A stretch of 64,000 bases of DNA. It comes from Welwitschia mirabilis. Taxonomy: Eukaryota; Gnetophyta; Gnetopsida; Welwitschiales. Below, one piece after another: positions 33,114 to 44,639 of this stretch. The stretch is from NCBI GenBank assembly GCA_051453625.1, contig JBOZIK010000001.1, positions 233,539,035 to 233,603,034 of the forward strand, in the 5' to 3' direction. The position numbers were made by a program, and so were the translations under genes. Below the pieces are notes generated by a model that saw only the letters and a program-made list of their open reading frames with translations, made no database searches and had not been told where the DNA came from. The number at the start of each line of letters is the position of its first letter. The stretch's first letter is position 1.

Positions 33114-33889
33114 NNNNNNNNNNNNNNNNNNNNNNNNNNNNNNNNNNNNNNNNNNNNNNNNNNNNNNNNNNNNNNNNNNNNNNNNNNNNNNNNNNNNNNN
33201 NNNNNNNNNNNNNNNNNNNNNNNNNNNNNNNNNNNNNNNNNNNNNNNNNNNNNNNNNNNNNNNNNNNNNNNNNNNNNNNNNNNNNNNNNNNNNNNNNNNN
33301 NNNNNNNNNNNNNNNNNNNNNNNNNNNNNNNNNNNNNNNNNNNNNNNNNNNNNNNNNNNNNNNNNNNNNNNNNNNNNNNNNNNNNNNNNNNNNNNNNNNN
33401 NNNNNNNNNNNNNNNNNNNNNNNNNNNNNNNNNNNNNNNNNNNNNNNNNNNNNNNNNNNNNNNNNNNNNNNNNNNNNNNNNNNNNNNNNNNNNNNNNNNN
33501 NNNNNNNNNNNNNNNNNNNNNNNNNNNNNNNNNNNNNNNNNNNNNNNNNNNNNNNNNNNNNNNNNNNNNNNNNNNNNNNNNNNNNNNNNNNNNNNNNNNN
33601 NNNNNNNNNNNNNNNNNNNNNNNNNNNNNNNNNNNNNNNNNNNNNNNNNNNNNNNNNNNNNNNNNNNNNNNNNNNNNNNNNNNNNNNNNNNNNNNNNNNN
33701 NNNNNNNNNNNNNNNNNNNNNNNNNNNNNNNNNNNNNNNNNNNNNNNNNNNNNNNNNNNNNNNNNNNNNNNNNNNNNNNNNNNNNNNNNNNNNNNNNNNN
33801 NNNNNNNNNNNNNNNNNNNNNNNNNNNNNNNNNNNNNNNNNNNNNNNNNNNNNNNNNNNNNNNNNNNNNNNNNNNNNNNNNNNNNNNNN
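33114..33889. other. Assembly gap, 776 N
   Basis: Ends directly in a TG microsatellite. The left unit has only about 100 bp at the equivalent place. Confidence 0.95.
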
Positions 33890-33949
<60 letters not shown>

Positions 33950-33992
33950 TGTGTGTGTGTGCGTGTAAATAGATAGATAGATAGATAGATAG
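33890..33992 (+). repeat. Compound microsatellite (TG)n then (ATAG)n
   Basis: About 38 TG dinucleotides with a few GC interruptions at 33890-33966, then about six ATAG units to 33992. The true length is unknown because the array borders the gap. Confidence 0.95.
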
Positions 33993-35189
33993 ACATACAT
34001 ATACACACATACATGTACATAGGAGGGGTCATTGGCTCATTAGCCTAATAAACAAATAGTCTCTTCCCCATATATGTTTGAAAGAAAGATACATCATGAT
34101 AATACAGAAAGCACTTTTTCTTTCCTTGATTCCTATCAAGCCATTAAATAAATGCAAGCCTTAATAAAAGAAATCAAAGATGAAAAAAAGATCCCTTCTT
34201 GAGAAATAAGAATCCATCAAATATTAACCAAAACCATCAAATAATAGAGATCTCTTATTCTTGTTTATGTGAAAAGGCCACTACTCAAGATTAGTAAGTC
34301 TTACAAAATCATAGTATGATGGACAAGGTGGATGATCTGTGAGCCTTATGAAGTAATGCCATAATGGAACAGGTGATTAGTAAGGTTTAAGACAGTGATG
34401 AATTATCCTATAAAATAGATGAAATTTTGGATCTTCTAAGTAAAATGGATTAAGACTATGATTAAACAAATGGTAGCGCTTGGGTGGTCCTATCAGAGAA
34501 GTGTCAAACATTAATTTTATTATGTAAGGACCTACCCATCTTATGTATACTATGAAAGAAAAATCTCACCTAAACTTATGCAATGAATCTAGTATTTTTG
34601 AACTATAGCATTTTCTAAGGTGATGTAAAAATGAAGGGTTAAGATCATGATGGATATGTGGCCTAAGAATGTGATGGATATGGTTAAATGAGGTGTGATG
34701 AACTCAGAAAGAAACTAATTTTTATGCATGAATCGATGAAATTATAGAGAACATTAATACAAGTGATAATATTTATATGTTTAAGGTTAGAAATGATCCA
34801 TACTTTAGCTTTTTTTTAATTTCTTAATAATTCTTTTAATACATCATCTAGAGGGGAAAACAAAGGTAATTTGGAGACCACTAGACAAAGTGTTTATTTA
34901 TTAAAAGAAACATTAAAATATGATTTCAATTTTAAGAAAGGATTATCTTATTTACTAAATCTTGAATTTTTCTTAAAATCTAGTGATGAAATAGAACTAT
35001 TTGCCTCATGAAGTTATTAAGAAGAAGAAAAAGATCTTATATAAGATGAATTTTATAAGGGTTTTTCCTCGATGTTCTTCTCCTTGTAAAGGTTGCTAAA
35101 AGACTCATAGTCAAATTTATGACTCTTTTCAAGTGGTTAAATTTCCTTAACTAGTTGCTTATCCTCTAATATGTGCTTATTATAGGTCA

Positions 35190-35360
35190 TCATTGGCTTG
35201 TTTCTCATTCTTAAAGGATATGATTTGGGTTTCATTGACTTGACTATTATCAATCCCTTCAAGATTTTCAAGACTTCTAGGACTATATTCATGGAATATA
35301 GAAAGCCCTTCCTCTTTCTATTGGTTAAGTATACTAAATGTTTGAGTAGTAACTTGGTTT
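35190..35360 (-). pseudogene. Gag-like segment, right unit
   Basis: Minus-strand frame starting with TTQTFSILNQ and including FHEYSPRSLENLEGIDNSQV, with one stop. It is the counterpart of 29161-29316. Confidence 0.42.
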
Positions 35361-36567
35361 AATTATTGGATATTTTATTAAATCCTATAGTTTATTTGAT
35401 TTGGGACTTCCATGAATCTTGTAAGGGTGTCTTCTAAGGAATTTAAAGAGGGTTATTTGGGGGTTGTAAGCTAAAGAAAATTATTTAAATGATGAATGAT
35501 AAGGATTAGAAGGTAAAGGGAATTAATAGGTTAACGGTGAAAAAGGATTATAAGGGAGGATGAAAGGTATATGTTCATAATTCTCTTGATAAGGATCTGA
35601 TTTATGTGCACTAGAAGGATGAAGGAGTATCTAAGTATCCAAGTTAAACATAATTCCTTATAGTTTTATTATGTTAAAGGTAATCTTCTACATTTCATTT
35701 AGGTTGAATGTGATTAGCAAAATTAGATGGATTTTCATAGTTCCTATAAAAAGAAGTATTTTCAACATTAGGATTCATTTAGATATTTAGAAGATAGTAT
35801 ATAAAATCAACCATTAGAACCATATTTTTACAAATCTACAAGGTTTTAGAAGGGACCCAATAACAAAAAGAATTAAAAGAGATGAGGTGGATGTCTAAGA
35901 AGAGTCTAAGTGGAAAACACACAAAAAATCCAATGGCACTAATTACTATTCATGATGGTACAAATATTTTTTTATAAAAATGGTTTAAAAAAGAAGGTAA
36001 TTACATTGAGTATCTTTTAAAATATTTGTATAATAGAAAATAGAAAATAAATGGTACAAAATTAAAATATCTGAGACTTAAATAAAATAAAATATAAGAA
36101 ATAAAATCCTAAATATTTTTCATTTTTAAAGATTTTAACAACAAAAAATCAAACATATAGAAAACTAAAACTAATTACTATAATGAAAATTGCAAAAATA
36201 GAGGGAAAAAGACTAAGTCCTTATTAATTTTTAATGTCCATGTTTTTAATCATCATTTAGGTTGTACAACTATAGAAAATTCATTAGACCTATAAATACA
36301 AAAGATTTGATATAAAAATTATATTTAGGTTAAATTAATAAATTAATAGAACTTAAAAAATAGACCATATTAGGTATTAGTGGAAATGGACTAGTACTTA
36401 TCACTAGAAAATATGGAAATAAAAAAGAACATATTGAAAGAAAGTGAACCATTTTAGATAACACAAGGATTAGTACCAACCATTAAAAGTGCAAAAAAAA
36501 TTGAAAATTAAACTAAATTATAATAAAGGAAAAGATTATGTACTTCTATGAACCCAACATGTGACTA

Positions 36568-36585
36568 TCCCTAGCAATGATTCCA
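36568..36585 (-). other. Decayed tRNA-Asp primer-binding site, right unit
   Basis: Minus-strand TGGAATCATTGCTAGGGA, aligned with 30503-30520 and the Athila-type site TGGCGCCGTTGCCGGGGA. Confidence 0.65.
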
Positions 36586-36596
36586 AAAATCTATTT

Positions 36597-37781
36597 GTAT
36601 CTATCTTTTATAATTTATAAATCAAGATTCATTTTGTAGTATAGTTCTAGTGTCATTCTTTACACAGAGGTAAATCGAGGTAAAAACCTAAATAGTCATG
36701 ATACAAACTTCTCTGAGTTACAAATATTTCAAAATAAAAAAGAGAGTTGAGATAGAAAAGAGGAAAAATTTAATAATGAAGGGTAGGAAAATGATCTCAT
36801 TCCAAAGGTATAAACTAAATCAACAAATAGTGAAGCCTTTACTTCAATAATTTACTATAGATTCGTAAAATAAAACTTTAGATTATCAAGTTATTATGGC
36901 TTGTGATGATATAATCACATTCATTACATCAGTAGTATAAATGTATTAGTTACTTTGGTCCTTCATAACCTAATGTAATCATGGAAAATAGAAATGAAAA
37001 TGCCCCAAAACCATTAAAAAAGATGACTATAACTAATAAATAGATTAAACAGACTCACTTAAGAAATGAAAGTACTTGATAAAGTAATTTCATTCAAGCA
37101 TTAAAAGTATATTGTTAATTAAAACTCAAAATTATGGATGAGCAACTACTTCTATTTTATGAAAACATAAGAATTACATTACATTAAAGAAAGGAAATCA
37201 AGCTAATACAAACTCATCAAATCTATTCTTGAATCTAGTTCACTGCCAAAGGAGGAGCTTAGAAAGAGATGATGATCGATGTTTTAAGGCCTTTAACTAT
37301 TTTATTAGCTAATGATTATTACAAATAAGGTTTCTTAGCCCTTTTTATAGGTGAAAATAGGATTATATTTCCCTATTACATTTTTTAGTTTAGGGTTTCA
37401 CAATTTAGAACTTGACATTTTTATGGCCACATATTTTATCAAAGTTTAATGCTATAACTATCTAACTTTATAACTAGAAATTGATCAATTCCTTGAGATG
37501 GCTTTAGAACATAATATTTGTAGTGTTTTATCCCAAGGGACTGGTGGCATTATGACCTATATAGTGGAACTTGCATTTTTAGCTAGAATACCTTACCTTT
37601 TAGCATGTACTCTAGAATGTAGGGTATTACCTGAAACTCTAATAGTAAAATGCATAAGTTCACAAATTATATTAAAATGGTAGAGAACATAATTTTATGA
37701 TAAAATAGGTAATGTAATGTATTCTCTAAAGCTAAATGGCCTAAAATACTTGGTCTGAATATTAATTTTTACATGTTATCA
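36597..37781 (-). repeat. Right LTR of the array
   Basis: About 1.18 kb; on the minus strand it starts TGATAACATG. It matches the middle LTR. It includes an extra ~55 bp near 36900-36955 that the middle copy lacks. Outside its start no polypurine tract is seen, so it is the true outer 5' LTR of the array. Confidence 0.7.
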
Positions 37782-38555
37782 AAAATTCATATTTAATAAG
37801 CTATTTTTTTTATTTCTATACTTTTATAACTCAAATGAATGGTAATCATTACATAATTATTATAACCCTTTAGTCATATATAGAATCATAGTTTATCATA
37901 GTGTATGGAATTAATTATTTCTATGTTATTACTAGATGAACCCATTCATGCATCTATAATATTAAATTTTCTCTTTAATCATTTATATCTACAATTGTTA
38001 TGTAAGAATTATTTTAGTATCATTTATATGCTTTATGTGAAAGAATGACACTTTATAACTCTTAATTTGGGTCTACTATGCTCTAATCATGTGTTGTATC
38101 ATATAAGATTGATGCAATTAGAAGGATGCACACTTTGAAGAAACACAATAAGGCTTTGACAGAATACATGATATAATTTCATTAGTTTCCTATTTATGTT
38201 AAACACATTAGAGACATTATAGAAATGATTACAAGATTGATTAATAGGTCCAAATTCTTAATCCAATAAGAAATGAGTATATGCACTTATAACACTTTAA
38301 AATAATCATGTCTTTATGCTTTAAGAACAGTGGAAAAATAGGAAGGGGGGAAGGAGGGAATGGATAAATAAAAGAAGAAGAACAATATCTAGAAGAGGTA
38401 AAACCATAAAAGGACTATTGGATTGTTATAAGGAAAAAAGGGTAGGCTAAGAAAAATATTATTTTCTCAAGGGGAAAAAGATGAAGAGGTAAAGAAAGGG
38501 AAATCTTTTCATCTAATTTACTTGTAAAGAAAGTAAATAAAAGAAGAGAGGAGAC
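37782..38555 (+). other. Spacer; right part resembles a gypsy 3' UTR
   Basis: From about 38340 the plus strand is strongly purine-rich. GGAAGGAGGGAATGG (near 38350) resembles GAAGGAGGAATGG at 48053, and GAGAGGAGAC just before the LTR resembles the sequence before the second LTR. This suggests the end of another copy of the 38556-48597 element. Confidence 0.4.
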
Positions 38556-38946
38556 TGTAATGTTCTTAAGTTCCATTTAATAATAGAATATGAAAAGTTC
38601 ATTATGTCAAATATAATTAGTCTTTATTTATTATGTATATAATAATGGTTAGTTACATTAAACAATCATAAATGTAAAATTGTATTCTTTGACAATTTCC
38701 TTTAGATAAGGTATAACATCCTAATTAGGTAAATATGGATAGAGTAGATAAATGTAATCCATAAGGTGATAGTCTACACCTGTACCTTTGCCTATAAGGT
38801 TCAAACTGTTATTAATAGATGTACAATTATTGATATTCTAACTAAATTATGATCTATTATTTTTTAAATGATTTTCAAAAAAATATATTAATTATTATGG
38901 CATTTATTTTTTTTATATAATGTAAAGTAATTAAATAAATATTTCA
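38556..38946 (+). repeat. Element F LTR 1
   Basis: Starts TGTAATGTTCTTAAG and ends AATATTTCA. It matches 48140-48597 (TCATTTAATAATGGAATAT against CCATTTAATAATAGAATAT, and similar along the length). It is preceded by a purine tract and followed by a PBS. Confidence 0.72.
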
Positions 38947-38948
38947 AT

Positions 38949-38961
38949 TGGTATCAAAGCT
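38949..38961 (+). other. Element F primer-binding site
   Basis: TGGTATCAAAGCT, initiator-Met type, two bases after LTR 1. Confidence 0.8.
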
Positions 38962-39944
38962 ATATAAGAAGTAGTGAATTTCTACTAAAAACAAAAGATC
39001 TTGAAGTTTATTAAGCATATAAAAAAGTACATATACAAAAGGAAAGATAAATTATGAATATTTCAAAAGGAAAAAAAAAATCATCTATGCTTAAAGCTTT
39101 AAGCTCCTAACACAAAGGATCTAGTCATTCATCTAGGATCTTGTGATACCACATCCAAAGATTATATTAATGAAATTGTAGAAACTAGTACAACTTTTGT
39201 ATCTAAGGATGAATAGGTGGTAGCAAGTTTGAATTAGAAATCACATATGGCTCCTTGTATGACTTCATATGAAGCGTAGTATAAGCCATTAGCATCTAAG
39301 GATGTGTTGCATTAAAAATTCTTCATTGTTTTTAATTATGATGAATAAATAACTAGCACATATTTATACCATTTTCTCACTCTTAGCTAGATTCACCTTC
39401 AACTTAGTCATGTGCTTCTTAAAGGCTATCAAGTGATTATAATCTAATTACATTTTCTTTTCTTAGAGATACATATTCTCCATCTTATTTTAAAATAAAA
39501 ACAATAATTTATTAATATGTATATATAAAGCTATATGTGAGTATATACAGTGAAATAGAAGTAATGAATAAATAGCATTCTTGCAACATCTGCATGATTA
39601 CTGCATGGTGAACCATGGAGATTATGAACTCTAAAGCATAAATAAGGTAGTAGAATTATTGGTTATGAATTATTCATCTCTCTATAAAAGGTAATAAGCC
39701 ATATAATGACTAAATCAACTATATTCATAGTTCTTAAAAAAGGCTATCACCTTAGAATAATGATGCAAGTACATGTTATATAAGTAGAAAGGATAAGTCA
39801 TGTGTGTATGTGATACATCCTTCAATGCATGGTACTACCTAAGCTAATAAATAAAACTTAGATCTTTAAACTTAAAGCCTTCACCATGCATGAAAATTAT
39901 TTCATATTGAAGGATAACACACCAAAATAATTGATTATGCTCTA
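38962..39944 (+). other. Element F leader and probable gag start
   Basis: The first ~330 bp match 48613-49015 after the second LTR (for example CATTCATC, ATCTAGGAT, GTATGACTTC). A gag product is expected here, but I cannot recognise a domain. Many stops are present. Confidence 0.5.
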
Positions 39945-39957
39945 CACTACAAGAAAA
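39945..39957 (+). mobile_element. CACTA-type terminal sequence
   Basis: CACTACAAGAAAA is identical to the classic terminal inverted repeat of plant CACTA (En/Spm) transposons. It is followed by ATTTTTGGTGACTTAATATCGG, like CACTA subterminal sequence. The partner end (TTTTCTTGTAGTG) was not found with confidence; a poor candidate lies near 43605. Extent and transposase are unknown. Confidence 0.5.
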
Positions 39958-41429
39958 GGATAACTATATTTTTGGTGACTTAATATCGGATTATTTCACT
40001 ACCTACCTTTAAAGTATGGAAATAGGAAGAAGAGTAAGACAACATTTCCAGTTCACTAAGTTCTTAAAATTACTAATATAATTTCATTCTAACTTAAAAA
40101 TATGACTTTAGAACTACTTTCTAAAATTATGTGTGAGTGAAAGGAAAGGAAATGAATCATTTGTAATAATAAATTTTTATTACATTTGTTTTAAGCCTTT
40201 TTAACCTATAACATGAAGAGGTGTGATCTCCACATTGTTTTCAATGTATTGAGGATTACTCATTAGGCCCTATGTAAAAATACATAATATTACTAATCAA
40301 GAAATAGTTTAATGAAAATAAAAAAATTTAAAAAAATACTTAAGTAAGTAATATTGTATCCCTCTAGTATGGACAAAATACTCAAAGATGAGATGAAGGT
40401 CTCACTTGTATCCTCATAAGAAGGGGAACAGATAAGATCCTTTTCCTTCTTTTGATGAGATGTGAAATCTTTTCAACTAGATCTTTGGTTTTTCTTTATC
40501 TACATAGAAGAAGAAAGGAATGAGTTAAATAACTAATGTTAAGAAACTATAAAGAGAAAAAAATACCCAACTTTGATAAGTACATAAAGTACTACTAAGA
40601 GAATCTCCTAGATGAAAATCCCTAGGGTCTTTACCTTTAAAGGTTTTAGATGAGTAATAATGGGTAAAAGGATAATAAGTAACTACATCTGAAGGTAAAA
40701 TTAAATAAGGATATATGATTATACTACGAGCCATTTGAAAGAAACTAGGCCCTATGAACATATAATAAAGATGCAATAGTAGATATCCATAAAATCATTT
40801 TTCTTATTTTCATTTTTTTAAGTAATTAAATTTGGAGATAGTGGAAGCATAGATAGCATAAGACTAAATAAAAGAAATCTTAACAATAATAAAAGATGTT
40901 AAAAACCATACTTATCTAGAAAAGCCCTCTGGTAAGCTATTCACTAATGATGAAATAAGAGACTTTAAAGTAGAAATAACATGTCAATGGATACCTACTT
41001 ATGATGATTTCATTAATTAAATCATTTAAGAAGTCTCTAAAATCTAGGTTAATGTGTGATCCTTATCTAGATAGCAGTCTTTCCTATTTGGTTAAAAAGT
41101 AAGTTAGGTATTATTAGTAATTATAAGGGTGACATCATGAATAAGATGAGTGATAGTCTTTGCATTGACGTTAGAGGAGGAATAAATGCAAATAAGAATG
41201 CAAGTGATCATGGAATGGTAAAGGAAAAGAAAGGAAATATAAAAGGTTAAGAACATTGGAGGAAAAAATCTAGAACAAGCCACTTTCAGTGTTGTGATTT
41301 TAAATTTTCACCCCTATAGCTCTAACATTGGTTTAATTCCAAGACATCATAGAAAACAAGGATTAAGTCTTACCTTTAAAGAAAGATGTAGAAGCTTTGA
41401 ACAAGATAGTTGTGCCTAAATATTCTAAA
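39958..41429. other. Unassigned sequence right of the CACTA terminus
   Basis: May be CACTA interior or element F gag. An 83-codon minus-strand open frame at 40525-40776 has no recognised domain. Nothing else is supported. Confidence 0.35.
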
Positions 41430-41507
41430 NNNNNNNNNNNNNNNNNNNNNNNNNNNNNNNNNNNNNNNNNNNNNNNNNNNNNNNNNNNNNNNNNNNNNNN
41501 NNNNNNN
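41430..41507. other. Assembly gap, 78 N
   Basis: Sized gap in the unassigned interior of element F. Confidence 0.95.
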
Positions 41508-41589
41508 GAAATTCAGGGACATACTATCAAAAAAATGTAGAATGTGTGTAAAATAAAGGACCATATCCCTCTTTATAGATTGAACATAA

Positions 41590-41690
41590 GGTGAGGTTAA
41601 CTTTATTTAAAGTTAACTTAACTATAATTAATTTAACTATAGTTTACTTAACTAAACTTAACTTAGGTCAACTTAACCCTACTTATAAAA
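41590..41690 (+). repeat. Degenerate TTAACTTAACT-type simple repeat
   Basis: Repeated variants of CTTAACT and TTTAACT (for example TTAACTTAACTATAATTAAT, then CTTAACTAAACTTAACTTAG) over about 100 bp. The core is an imperfect 7-10-bp unit. Confidence 0.65.
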
Positions 41691-41779
41691 TGTAAAAAGA
41701 TTTAAAAAAAGAAAAATATATATGAGATTTTAACTCAGCTAAAGTAAGTCTAACCCTAGTAAACTAATCATTAATGTGT

Positions 41780-42840
41780 ATTGAAATCATAATAGAAACT
41801 TTGACATCATACTTAAGTGTCTAAAATTGCACTTAGGTGTTTGATATTATGCTTGAGAGGCTAACATTACACTTGAATGTCCTATGTTATACCTAACATT
41901 GCAGTTGGATCTCTAATATTCCATTTGATTTGACATCATAACTAAATGCCCAATCTTTTTTTTAGAAGTCCAACATCATACTTCACTTAACATTGCACTT
42001 CAATATCCAATTTTTCATTGAAGAGATTAGCATCATACTTGCATGTCTAATAGCATATGTATATGCTTAATATCATGCTTAAAGGCTAATAATATACTTG
42101 GCCTAATATTATACTTAAGTTTTCAATTTCACACTTAGGAATTTGATACTACACTAGGGATATTATTCTTTATGAGTACTTAAAATTTTAATTCATTCCT
42201 TGACATCACACTTACCTCTAATGTCATAGTTCATGCCCTAACATTATGCTTGCTTCAACATTGAACTTGCTCATAATGTTGTAGTTTATCCCTTGGTATT
42301 TCACTTTTCACAATGTTACATTTCCTCATAAAATCATAGTTCATGCTTGTGTGTTGCATTTATCTAATGTTGCATTGGATTTTATTTTAATTCATGCCTT
42401 GTTGTTGCATGTCTTCCATTGCAGGTTATACTCTAATGTCATAGTTTATGATCTAACATTACTCTTACCTTAGTATTACACTTACCTAATATCATACTTT
42501 AATCCCTGACTTTATACATAGTGATTAATATCACACTTTAGTGCTTGATGTTAGATTTAATATTTGATGTGGTACTTGGATTACTAAAGTTAGTTTTGAA
42601 TTTCTAATGTTATACTTATATCATATTTAGATAATAAATTTTGTACTTCAATGCTTGAAATCACACTTGGATGCATAATATTACATGTGGTATATGATAT
42701 CATAATGGGATAATTAATGTTACACACATGTTATCCAATATTATACTTGGATGACTCACATTTCACTTGGATGTTTGAAGTTATACTTGCATGTATAACA
42801 TCACACTTATATTCTTGATATTACACTTGGATTCTTAAGC
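41780..42840 (+). repeat. About 1-kb degenerate minisatellite, ~20-22-bp unit
   Basis: Variants of TYACACTTGGATGTCTAATA recur dozens of times, for example TTACACTTGAATGTCCTATG, TCATACTTGCATGTCTAATA and TTATACTTGGATGACTCACA. A sub-block near 42210-42500 has related units of the form AATGTCATAGTTCATGC. Unit length drifts between about 17 and 24 bp, and no reading frame is preserved. Confidence 0.8.
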
Positions 42841-44234
42841 TAGTTGAACACTCCAAAACAATAATATAATGCTCAAGGAGTTAACTTTTAGGTATATAAA
42901 CTGTTTTCACCTAGTATAACTACATAATGTGACTATTAAAAGTTAGCTATAGTTGCTAAATTAGTTATAATAGTTAAAATGCGTACAGAAATCATGACAA
43001 TTATCTAATGATCTTGAATAGAAGGCTATATGAATCACATTAGGATGCCTTCTTTATGGCATCAAACGAAAGTAAAACTCACTAGAAAGTTAGGAACGAG
43101 AGAGTGAGTTTCTTCACCAACAAATACTGAATCTCAAATGAGTGATATTCACTTCCAAAATAAAGAACAATTTTTTAAAGATAGAAGAAAACTATGCCTA
43201 GCTCACTAATAAGATTAATGAACTCATGAGTTATTAAGAAAATAGATCATGTAAAAAAATAATACAAAACATCCAACACATATTGAATGTCATGAGAATC
43301 ATTTTTTAAATTTTTCTTCAATCTTATGATAGATTTCACTAGTTCTTCAACCCAACTTGAAATTTTGTAGCTAAGTCTCATCAAAATAGAAATTAATCTA
43401 TAGACCTTTCTATTTATCAAGGCTTATGATACTACCCAAGAATAAAAAGAGAATAATAAACTTGAAAACATAACAAACCTCTAAGTTTAATGAAGGATAT
43501 GCTGGTACTAGTCAGGAGAACATGGCATGAATTTAATAAGTAGAAAATTACTTTAGTTTAAAGAAAATTCCCACTAATAAAATATGTGTATTCATCTCTA
43601 CTTCCTTGTAGGTAATGCACAAAAGTGATGGCTAAAATAATAGCAAAAGTATTTGAAATTTATTGCATAGGATATTTTTGTTAATGAGTTCAAGAAGAAT
43701 CTCACTTTAGATGACTTTATTAATGACTAAATGGTTGAGTTTCGATGTCTAAGATTAGGAAATAACCACTAAATAATTTTTAGTCTTAGTTTTAACATTT
43801 AATAAAAATCAAAAATATTTTAAAAAAATAATAAATAGTTTATTTGAACACTACCACCCAAGATTAAAAGTATGTTAGGAACAATTGAGACTAAGTTAAC
43901 TGACGACACCTATAGGAATACTAAGAATTATTTAAAGGCCTAAGAATATAGATGGATAAAATCCTAATCTATGTAGAGAAAAAAACCAGTTCCCTAAGGA
44001 AAGAATGTCATCAAAGATAACCAAGATAGAAATAATATAATTTTCCATGAATGTGAAGTATAAGGGAATATTACAAAGGATTTTTCTTTTAGATATCAAG
44101 TATAACTAATGCATTGAACAAATAAATCCCAAGGTTAGTAGTATTTGTAGAAAAACATAAAATATATGTATACTAATTTTGAGTTAGGTTTGGTTGTAGA
44201 TGAATTTTACATAATTTAATTACAAGGTTTCATT
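42841..44234. other. Element F interior without a recognised domain
   Basis: Lies between the minisatellite and the protease. It should hold gag and its zinc finger in an intact relative, but none can be recognised through the stops. Confidence 0.35.
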
Positions 44235-44520
44235 TTGAAATTTCATGTTATTATCTTAATAAATAGTAAAGCTTCACATAATTTTATTTCTCCTAAGATA
44301 GTTTATAAGCTAAGCATCAAGTACTTTAAAAAGGAAAAATCCATAATAATTGTTGCAAGGAATAAATTCATAAAACAAGGTAGCATAGAAAAACTTTTAA
44401 GCTTCAAGATAGGTGATATAGAATTTAGAGGTAAGTTCTATGTCTTTTAGATAGGTGAACACAGTGCTATCCTAGGAATATTTCCTCATTCAAACATAAC
44501 ATCAAAGTTAATTTTTAAAA
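44235..44520 (+). pseudogene. Element F protease
   Basis: An open 71-codon piece at 44235-44450 reads VIILINSKASHNFISPKIV and later FKIGDIEFRGKFYVF, the retropepsin pattern of chromoviruses. The active-site D-S-G reads N-S-K, so the catalytic Asp is lost. A decayed HSAILGIF-like tail follows to about 44500. Confidence 0.72.
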
Positions 44521-44639
44521 AATAACATTATATAAAATGAATTATTAAGAGACAGGAAAACATAAGAAAGTCCTACTAATGATTTCAAAATAGATTCATA
44601 ATGTCATTATAAGGAAACAAGCATTTCTAATCCTAGTAA

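Larger units (their letters stand above)
31687..36567 (-). mobile_element. Internal region of the right array unit
   Basis: Aligns with 26460-30502. Without its 776 N it is about 4.1 kb, close to the 4.04 kb of the left unit. No pol domain is recognised. The gag-like frame at 35190-35360 matches that of the left unit. Confidence 0.6.
25709..37781 (-). mobile_element. Tandem array of a pol-less LTR element with tRNA-Asp PBS
   Basis: Three LTR copies (25709-26459 truncated, 30532-31676, 36597-37781) alternate with two internal regions (26460-30531 and 31677-36596), all on the minus strand. The middle LTR is at once the 5' LTR of the left unit and the 3' LTR of the right unit. Each complete LTR is followed by a decayed tRNA-Asp primer-binding site, typical of Athila-like gypsy elements. 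The ~4-kb internal regions show a short gag-like frame but no protease, RT or integrase, so the element was probably non-autonomous and dependent on a relative. Confidence 0.7.

Noticed and set aside
32998-34032. Four long open frames of 308-324 codons on both strands
   Set aside because: They are almost entirely N translated as X plus a TG microsatellite; no coding evidence.
38810-38830. B-box-like GGTTCAAACTG in element F LTR as another SINE
   Set aside because: No A box, tail or target-site duplication, and the sequence is shared by both LTRs, so it is part of the LTR.
40525-40776. 83-codon minus-strand frame as a CACTA-encoded protein
   Set aside because: No domain recognised; association with the CACTA terminus is positional only.
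41780-42840. CRISPR-like array
   Set aside because: No conserved repeats separated by unique spacers; units are degenerate and contiguous, and the context is a plant retroelement.
43590-43620. CTTCCTTGTAGGT as the second CACTA terminus
   Set aside because: Matches the expected TTTTCTTGTAGTG too poorly and has no matching 3-bp duplication.
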